Shown here piece by piece: positions 56,542-64,000 of a stretch of 64,000 nt of DNA. The number at the start of each line of letters is the position of its first letter. The stretch's first letter is position 1. A model generated the notes under the pieces. The model made no database searches and had not been told where the DNA came from. It saw only the letters and a list, made by a program, of their open reading frames with translations. The stretch covers positions 24,200,406 to 24,264,405 of the forward strand of contig NC_081409.1 of assembly GCF_030272615.1 (NCBI RefSeq), in the 5' to 3' direction. The position numbers were made by a program, and so were the translations under genes. The stretch is from Cryptomeria japonica. Lineage: Eukaryota; Streptophyta; Pinopsida; Cupressales; Cupressaceae.

Positions 56542-57470
56542 TGTTGAACGGGTGAATGGACCGAAATACTAAGAGGGGAGGGGAGGTGAATCAGTATTCC
56601 CACACATAAAACCTTTACTATATTAACCTTAGCAATCAATTTCATTAACAAGAATCAACAAATGCAGAATAAGTAAGTTACACAACCATAAAATCAACAC
56701 TGGATTTTTATATGTGGAAAACCCAATTGGGAAAAACCACAGAGAGGGTTAAATTTTAAGATAATATAACTAGTTATATGGTGTTTACAAAAGGGGTGGC
56801 TCACTACCAGATTACAAAAATGACTCACTGGAAGAATGCTCACAATAATAGAAATAAATGAACTGAGAAAAGTTGCATCTCCAAATGCATGAAGTCAACT
56901 CCAAGATAAGCCCAGATAACAAATCACATCAACTCACCATAGATCTAATAAGGGATCTCTCAAAACTATCCACAAATGACTACAGTAGATCCGGTAAGGG
57001 ATTATTGCAACATTGTGACTGCACTCTACTAATCCAACTACTTGCAACTAATTTAGTAAGGATTTACCGCAACACTGTCTACATTGAATTTCCTATACAC
57101 AACTTCACTCATATATCATACTCCAATGCTCACATTGTTTACTGCTACTGCTCTCCTGTCCACGGTTTTATCACTCACTCATTTCATATTCTGTTATGCA
57201 CCATGCACACACTCATCCATATATCTTCTATATATACATGGTTAAATTTGAATCAAGTTACTTTCTAATTTTGATGGGTTGATTTTGTTATACAATATTG
57301 TCCCAAATACATCATCTAGATATTTAACCTTTGACATTTTAAAATTCAAATCTGAATTTTGACCAACTCTTACCTATTTCTTTCATGCCTAAAGCTAATT
57401 AAACTTATGTTTGCATGAATTATTATGATATACTTGTATTTAAAAGCATTCATTCATGACATAACCATCT
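56542..57470 (-). repeat. LTR-like dispersed repeat, member 1
   Basis: The plus strand starts TGTTGAACGGGTGAATGG and holds actaagaggggagg, then gaaaacccaattgggaaaaa (a U5-type inverted word) and TATA-like words near 57215-57240, so an LTR would read on the minus strand. It is related to the repeat at 62965. The right edge is not defined, and no primer site was seen, so it may be a solo LTR. Confidence 0.55.
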
Positions 57471-58264
57471 CACTCAAATATGATCCACATTACAATGAAT
57501 AACACTTCAATGTGGTACAATAAAATGAATTTATATGTGCACACTGATATTATGAGCATTTGTACAACTAGCATAGGTCTATCTTTATTAAATTCTATGT
57601 AAAATATGTTGAGAGATATCATTCTCATCCCTATTTGTTTGAAAAAAAATACCAATTTCTCATCATGTTAGGTGTTGCATTGAATTTGGTCATCCCTTTT
57701 AAAGCTTCACTTACCCATCAAATTGAAAAAGGTCTACATCATAGAGGTCCTTTTGAGTCTCCCCATGTCTCTATAATTTCACTAAGTCTTTCTAAAAACT
57801 TTAAACACATAGAATCTTTTCTTTCAAACTTTGGAAGTGGTTCTGAAACTATAATTAAAGTCCAATGAGATTTCCACAACCCTTTCGACATTTGACAAGT
57901 TTTTTAGAACCCACTTTAGTCTTTTCCAAAGTCTTTTTTTGAAAGTCTCTAAGTCCTTGTGAAAGAGTCAGGCTCAATCTTGGTTCCTAGAACCATTTAG
58001 AGAGTCGACTAGCTCACTGATAGAAATTGGTGACACTAGACTAGGGCGCATTAAAATAGGTTCCCTATCACTCAATTATTGGTGGAGAATGGGTTGTTAG
58101 AGGTACCTACCTTCCTTGTGGTTGTGAAATGCATAGACCTAGTCCTAGAATGCATAAATAACTATGATATGGAGAATATGGAATCAAAACAAATGATAAT
58201 AATTTTCTCATTACTCTTGATAGAGAGACTATTAGTTACATCTATATACTAGATAGGGAGGTCT
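57471..58264. other. No gene seen
   Basis: AT-rich DNA with short frames only. Confidence 0.45.
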
Positions 58265-58990
58265 ATGCAAATTTTGATTTTACATCATCACGTGTGTAGT
58301 TCGATTAAAAGAAAGAGCATTATAAGGATATCATCACCAATGAGTGGTTTGTTGTCCTTAGGAAGGGAAAGTCCTAGTTGCCCACAAATCTGCATAAATC
58401 ATACTTTATTGAAGAGATTTAAGACATGGTGGTGTTACTTCATAGGTTGAGGGTGAATACCCATGATTTTGTGGAGCAGATTTTATTCTTTATTCAAATC
58501 ATTATTGTTGGACAACAATACTTGGATTGGGAAACCCTCATCCATGGTAGATTTCACTACAAGATCTTCAATTTTCCCCTGAAAAAAATATTTTATGTCT
58601 CCATATCTTTAATATGACCTAGCTTGCATTAGACAATGGCTAGGACTTTATCCCATGATATTCAAATATATGACTATTACATGGATTTACAAATAGAAAA
58701 TAACTATCATACATTTAGGAGAGGCAATGATCTATTCACCATGAGACTAGTTAGAGAGCTACAAGGAGATCTAGGCCAAAGGACTTCTCATGAGACAATT
58801 AAACCGATTAATAATTATGGTAGCCATTTCATTCAATATCAAAAATTCACTTATATCAGGGTATGTGGCTATGGTAGTTTTCCCTATAAGCTACCTGATG
58901 AGCCAAAATAATGGCTCTATTTTATCTATGTGTATGTGTCATTACTGGGATATTAGGAGTCTAGTTATGTCTTTTGGGTTTAGAACCTTT
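58265..58990 (+). pseudogene. Second fragment of the unrecognised family at 1.4-4.6 kb
   Basis: INNYGSHFIQYQKFTYIRVC followed by GYGSFPYKLPDEPK aligns with the minus-strand relic near 3210-3130 (NKDFTCFRVYGFEGSPYMLP and its upstream IVNHNWGD). The upstream part (RGNDLFTMRLVREL) also agrees in spacing with FEELIVMPLYRM. Only this middle section of the family is kept here, in broken frames. Function unknown. Confidence 0.55.
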
Positions 58991-60296
58991 GCTAAGTAAT
59001 AATATTTTATATGTCTTGATGATATGGTCATATGACATAAACTCATTTGATATATGTTCCTTTTTGATGCAATATAATAGGTAATTGTGCTATGAGGAAA
59101 ATCCATGGTAATGTTGAATGTAGATTTTGAATGTTACTCTAGTAGGAATAATTAGGCCTATATTTGTGCACGTTAACAATTTCATGCAAGAATAAAGAAG
59201 AATGTTGAATCGGTCTAAGATGTTCAGCAATAAAGATTATGGAGTTGCTTGCTGGGAAAGGGACAACAAGGATTGTTGTTGAAGGATTCAAATGGTAGCT
59301 GGAAGTGGTTCATTATGAATTATCTGAAGACTTAATGATTTCATTTGTTGAAGGAGTATATTTAGGATTGAGGTTATGCTAGATTCTCTTTGTTGTTCCA
59401 ACATACTTTTACTGATTCTCAACATTTGTAATTTCACCTTCTTCTTTTCTCCTTGTTCAATAAAAGCATCCTCCTTGAACTTTGGGAGTGGTATGCTAGT
59501 TAGTTAGGAATTTCATGATTTAAATAACCTCTCACCTTCTCTTGTACGGTGGTTGAGAATAAGATAGTTTCAGTTATTGTAATACGGTTATGAGTAAAAG
59601 AAGCAGACTTCCAGTAATTTGTTTTTATGTTGTCAAGTACTTTTAAATCAATAAGGATGATACTTTAAGCTCCAAGCATTTGATTCAGTTATTCAGATGC
59701 TTGCTAAGGGGGTCCACTTAGTGAGTATTCCTTTGGTTTCTTTTATCAGTCATTTCTTATTCTGTACTTAGCATTATCTTGATCACGGACTGTTCCTGCA
59801 GTCACTGGAATACTTCCTATGACTGTTCCTACAGCCACTACGAACTGAGTAGAATCTTGTTTGTTGATCATGAATAAGTTTTTTTTTTCTTAGTTGTTTT
59901 TTAGAAGATAGTTAGCGTTCCTTAGAAGCATTTCAATTATTTGTTTCCAGCATTGTCTTAGAGTAACATTTCAATTTCAGCAATAGGAAAAGTGGTTGTT
60001 CCAGTCTTTCTAGTGCATATACTTTGCGTACCCATTTCAAATATACGCCCCGGGTTGACAACTAGATGAACCTTCATGATGAGATATAATTAGTTAGTCA
60101 AATGTCCAATCCCTGAGGTATGACTTCAAGGTCTAATTATTGAACCATTGGGAAGATCAGTCATTTTTGGCATCATTGATAGAGATGGTGTCAAACTAGA
60201 AATCTTTGCAGTCATTGATAATTGTACTTTGTTTTCACCAGTTAAAAATCATGTTACCATTTACCTTTCTAGAGTAATGACCCATAATACTACTAT
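58991..60296. other. No supported gene upstream of the gag relic
   Basis: AT-rich. A short open piece near 60110-60295 leads into the gag relic and may be part of its leader. Two similar words, ggactgttcctgcagtcact and tgactgttcctacagccact, occur near 59787 and 59820. Confidence 0.4.
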
Positions 60297-62962
60297 ATGC
60301 TAAGGAGAAGAGATGCTTTAGGGAGGTTTTTTCCTAACAACCCCTATCCTGGTAATAATTTTGATCAAGCTTATAATCTATTTGAAGATGGAGACCAAGA
60401 TATAAACCCATTGGCTGAGTTGTTTGCCAACATTGAGGAGCCTATAGACCAAGATCTTGTTGAGAACCCATTTGCTTTGATACTTTATCAGGAAAGAATG
60501 GCAACCAAAAATCCACCTAACCAAGCTACCTTTGAATTCCCTATCACTGATCATCAAGATAATAATAACCTCAAGAATATCCCTGCTTCAGTTCTCCCTA
60601 AGTTTTATGGGCTTGTAATTGAGGATCCAGACACCTTTTTGTTTGAATTTGATATCCTCTAGTGAAGCTATGATTACACTACTGATGCTCATAGACTCAA
60701 ACTGTTTCCTACCACTCTGAAAGAAGGAGCCCTGAGATAGTTTATGAGTCTAGAGAGAGATGTTGTTGACAGTTGAGAGAAAGAATTTTGCATAAGTGGT
60801 AATAGGGGAGATGGCATCTTTAGGATGTAGCAAAAAGATGATGAAAATTTGGAAGATTATATTTCAAGGTTCCTGTTCTGCCTAAAGAAAAACTTAGATT
60901 ATACTCTTAATGAAGAGTCCCAAAAGTTGATTTTTCTTAGAGGAATAAATGACGACTGTATTGAAGCTCTGTACCTAATAGGAGGGGGAGACATCACTCA
61001 AGTCCCCTGGGAAGATCTAAAGAAGATATGTCAGAACCATTCTCGAGTAGTTGTGAAAAAGGGAAGAGGATATCAAGTTACCAAAGGAAAATCCTCCAAT
61101 GGAGTTTCAAGGATGGAAATTACTCACTTACTATCTGACTTCAAGCAAGATATTATAAATAACATGGCCACATATCTGGACACACTTTAGGCAAAGAGGA
61201 AGCACAAGGAAGCATAAGCAATTCTAACTGATTATTGCCCTCACTATAGACGTAAGAAAAGAGACTGTAGACAGAAGAAAAGAGATTGCAGATGCAAGAC
61301 AATAGCGAGTATTGAAAACCATCATGCTTCATTAGAATTCAAACCTGTTGAAAGAGAAGAAGACCAAATATTTAATGTAGCTCAAAGAAGACCATGAGCT
61401 CCACGACAAGGTATGCCACACGATCCTTTATCCTTTAATGGTCCTTATTCAAATTCATATAATCCTAGTAACCAATGGAAAAATCAATATCCTCCCTATT
61501 ATGGGAGCTTTCCTTAGCAACAATGGAATAATTTTTAGAATGCATGGACCAATTACCAAAAACCCCCTCCCCCTTCGCAACAAAATCAAGGAAATTGGTG
61601 GCCACCTCAAGGAAACTGGCAACAAACACCTCAGTGGAGAGGAGGATAACAATGGCCAAATCAGTCCTCTGGTTTCCAGCAGCCTCCTCAACAACCTCAA
61701 CATCGGGCTCTAATGCCTCCACCTAATCAAAATATTGCTACTCGCCTAAACCTACTTAGTTTCCAAATTAGCCCATGCCAAATCCTAACAATAAACAATC
61801 ACAACAACATCAGGTTTATGCTACTGATCCAAATCAATACCCTGCCTATGTTGTTAGTATTAGTGATATCCATTTAAGGTCAGGAACAACTCTTCCTGCA
61901 CAATCACCTCCAGTTATAACTGAATTGCCTGATGAAGGCCATATCCACCAAAGTGTCATAGCCTCATCGGTTCCATCAAGGCCAGAACAACAAGAATCAA
62001 ACAATACCCCTTCATTCCCTTAAATATTGGAGGTAGAGCCAACCAAACAAAAATAAGAACCCATATTTGATATTGTGGATCAGTTAAAGAATATATGTGT
62101 CAAGATTCCTTTGTTTCAAGCAGTAAAGGATGTTCCAATACATGGAAAGGCAATTAAAGAAGCTTGTTTGAAAAATCTAGGAAGAAAGAAGAAAGACCCA
62201 CATATGGTCGATGTTGTAGGTCAATTAGCAGACCTTATGTTAGGGAAATTTTGTCCCTAAGTATTCAGACCTAGGAAGTCCCATTATAGTAGTAGTCATT
62301 AATGGAGTTGAAGTTCAAAATGCTCTTATTGACCTTGGGGTAGCTATAAATGTCATGACAAAGGATGTGATGCAGAAACTCAACATCACTAACCTAAGGT
62401 CTACAACTATTGTCTTATAGCTTGTAGACAATTCTACTTTTACACCAGATGGTATGGTGGAAGACCTTGTTGTAGCATTGGATTCTTGGGAATATCTAGC
62501 TGACTTTGTCATCCTCTCACCTAAAGCAACTTTAGGAGGCTATCCTATTATCTTGGGTAGACCCTGGTTAGCCACAAAAGATGTTTTCATAGGATGTAGG
62601 TTAGGAGACATGACCATTTCTGATGGGACAAAAACTAAAACACTTGCATTATATTCACCTGCACAACCTCAACTTGAGAAAGAGCACTTATTTTAGCCAG
62701 ATATAGAAGAAGAATATGATGTAGTCAATACAATACAACAATTGATGATGATAAGAAGGGACCCCTTCTTATCATCATCAATTGTTGTATTGTATTGACT
62801 ACCCCTTCTTGAAACTTCAAGAAGAAGAGGATGTGCTCTCTAATATTTTGTGAAATCAATACGGAATTCATGATCAAATTGATGACTGCAATGCACGAAA
62901 TTCATGTTCTCTGCAACCATTACTGGTAACCTCTTCTGTAGAATATCTTGCAGCTATATATT
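60297..62962 (+). pseudogene. Ty3/gypsy gag and protease relic
   Basis: Gag: PASVLPKFYGLVIEDPDTFL, RLKLFPTTLKEGALRQF and ENLEDYISRFLFCLKK, with stops at 60661 and beyond. A Gln/Pro/Asn-rich part (61400-61850) and the linker IVDQLKNICVKIPLFQAVKD follow. The protease is at 62290-62690: ALIDLGVAINVMTKDVMQKL (Asp-Leu-Gly for Asp-Thr-Gly) and YPIILGRPWLATKDVFIGCR with GDMTISDG. This resembles the Tat/Athila side of Ty3 elements. No reverse transcriptase follows; the protease end carries an 82 bp palindrome and the sequence passes into an LTR-like repeat at 62965. Confidence 0.85.
62721..62802. repeat. Perfect 82 bp palindrome
   Basis: Arms 62721-62760 and 62763-62802 are 40 bases each, fully complementary, with a 2-base centre (AC). 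The word ACCCCTTCTT occurs at 62761-62770 and again at 62801-62810, on each side of the inverted copy. Confidence 0.98.
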
Positions 62963-62964
62963 TG

Positions 62965-64000
62965 TGTTAGGCCCAATATGGAAAGCTAATGTACTGAGAG
63001 GGGAGGGGTGAATTAGTACTCCAATACTTTTCTTGAATAATAACTTTACTATTATGCATAAACAGAATAGTGCAGTAACATAAACTAAAGTTAAAACAAA
63101 TAGATAACAATCATACATGATTCACTCCATAACACATATATTTTGGTTACGCAGAAACTCTTGGTTAGAGAGAAAAAATATGGTGGGGATGGCACCCACA
63201 ACTTCACTACTGCAATAATAAAGAGTGCTTGGTTAGAGCTACATTTTAGCTATTTCTGATAGCTTACCCTGTTAGGAGTAACAAGATCTATTAGATCTAC
63301 CTTGCTAAAGGATTTTACAACATTTATTCTGAATGTTGCACCTAGTTAGAGGCTTTACAATTTATAGACTTGATTAGAGTCTTTTACCCTATTAAAGGTT
63401 TCTCTTTCAACTTCATAATATTACAATAAAATCATTACAAATATCTGAAAATTTACATCTGAAATGTTATAGCAGATTCTATGTGCTCAGAATAGATTAC
63501 CTTGCTTATAGCATACCTCGGTAACCCATATAATAACTTGGTAAACCCTTCTGTTTACTCTGTTCTTCGACTATTCTCTGAAAACCTTCTCGGTGACCTC
63601 TGTGTCTCTGTAACAGTCTTCTTACACACATGTATACACCCTTAACTAATGCTGTATAAATAGATCTCTTAAGATGGTGATCCAATTCATTGCTTTGATC
63701 TTACAAACAAGATTCCTCAAATGAATAACTATACAAAATATTTCATTGGTTAGATTGATCTCAAAATCATACACAATCTTCTGGTGCAATTTCCAATGTA
63801 ATAACGGTTAGATGTGCCTTGATCTTGTAACATGTTTTCATATGCATGTCCAGGTTCAATGTATCTAGTAACACATTTCACTCGGTGTATATCAACTCGG
63901 TGTGTCATCTTTGCTGCTCAATAGTCATAAAAAGATACTTGGTAGACAGCTTGGTGTATACTGCGTTCTGTGACTGCTTTCCTCTGTAACCAACTAGACT
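62965..64000 (-). repeat. LTR-like dispersed repeat, member 2 (runs off the window)
   Basis: The plus strand starts TGTTAGGCCCAATATGG and holds actgagaggggaggggtgaa at about 62992, then a diverged form of the U5-type word near 63150 and TATAAATAGA near 63653. It is related to the repeat at 56542 in order and content. Its end lies beyond the window. Confidence 0.55.

Overview
This is nuclear DNA from a seed plant, most probably a gymnosperm (conifer). Genes are very sparse, introns follow the GT-AG rule, several families of LTR retrotransposon lie nested in one another, there is an old plant LINE, and there are broken endogenous caulimovirid (plant pararetrovirus) sequences. The conifer call is an inference from this composition and rests on no marker gene. 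I see no rRNA, tRNA, CRISPR array or organelle segment.

One gene looks intact: a two-exon SEC13 gene (minus strand, 42835-44424) with a TATA box about 157 bp upstream of its ATG. The rest is decayed or repetitive. From left to right: an LTR-like fragment and a GT microsatellite (to 0.7 kb); a long unrecognised coding relic with many stops (1.4-4.6 kb, minus) next to an array of about 219 bp repeats rich in CATCGGTAT-like words (4.7-5.7 kb); three tandem, intron-containing copies of the 3' end of a clathrin heavy chain gene (6.1-8.5 kb); palindrome-rich DNA and a gag relic (8.6-10.7 kb); and a pararetroviral reverse transcriptase fragment on the minus strand (11.3-11.75 kb).

From 12.2 to 24.6 kb there is one decayed endogenous pararetrovirus on the plus strand (movement protein, coiled coil, capsid with zinc knuckle, protease). 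Its movement-protein region is split by a complete chromovirus (12612-20505; 1,599 bp LTRs; target duplication GGATT) and by a 382 bp solo LTR (20611-20992; target duplication CAATC). Beyond the protease lies a compound gag-only element, LTR-gag-LTR-gag-LTR (24780-29905; outer target duplication TCAAA), whose two internal regions each carry a hairpin-forming minisatellite.

A Ty1/copia relic (30.3-35.4 kb, minus) holds a 905 bp solo LTR. From 35.5 to 42.8 kb there is mostly unassigned AT-rich DNA with a hAT transposase relic (39.65-41.0 kb, minus). Upstream of SEC13 a LINE (44.7-56.5 kb, minus) has been split inside its reverse transcriptase by a gag-only LTR element with roughly 2.3 kb LTRs (47.5-54.2 kb). 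Each of those LTRs contains 12 tandem imperfect palindromes. The right end holds two related LTR-like repeats, a second copy of the unrecognised family from the left end, and a Ty3-like gag-protease relic that carries a perfect 82 bp palindrome.

The genes do not form a pathway. The window is a record of layered insertion, cytosine-deamination stops and template-switch rearrangement around a single housekeeping gene.
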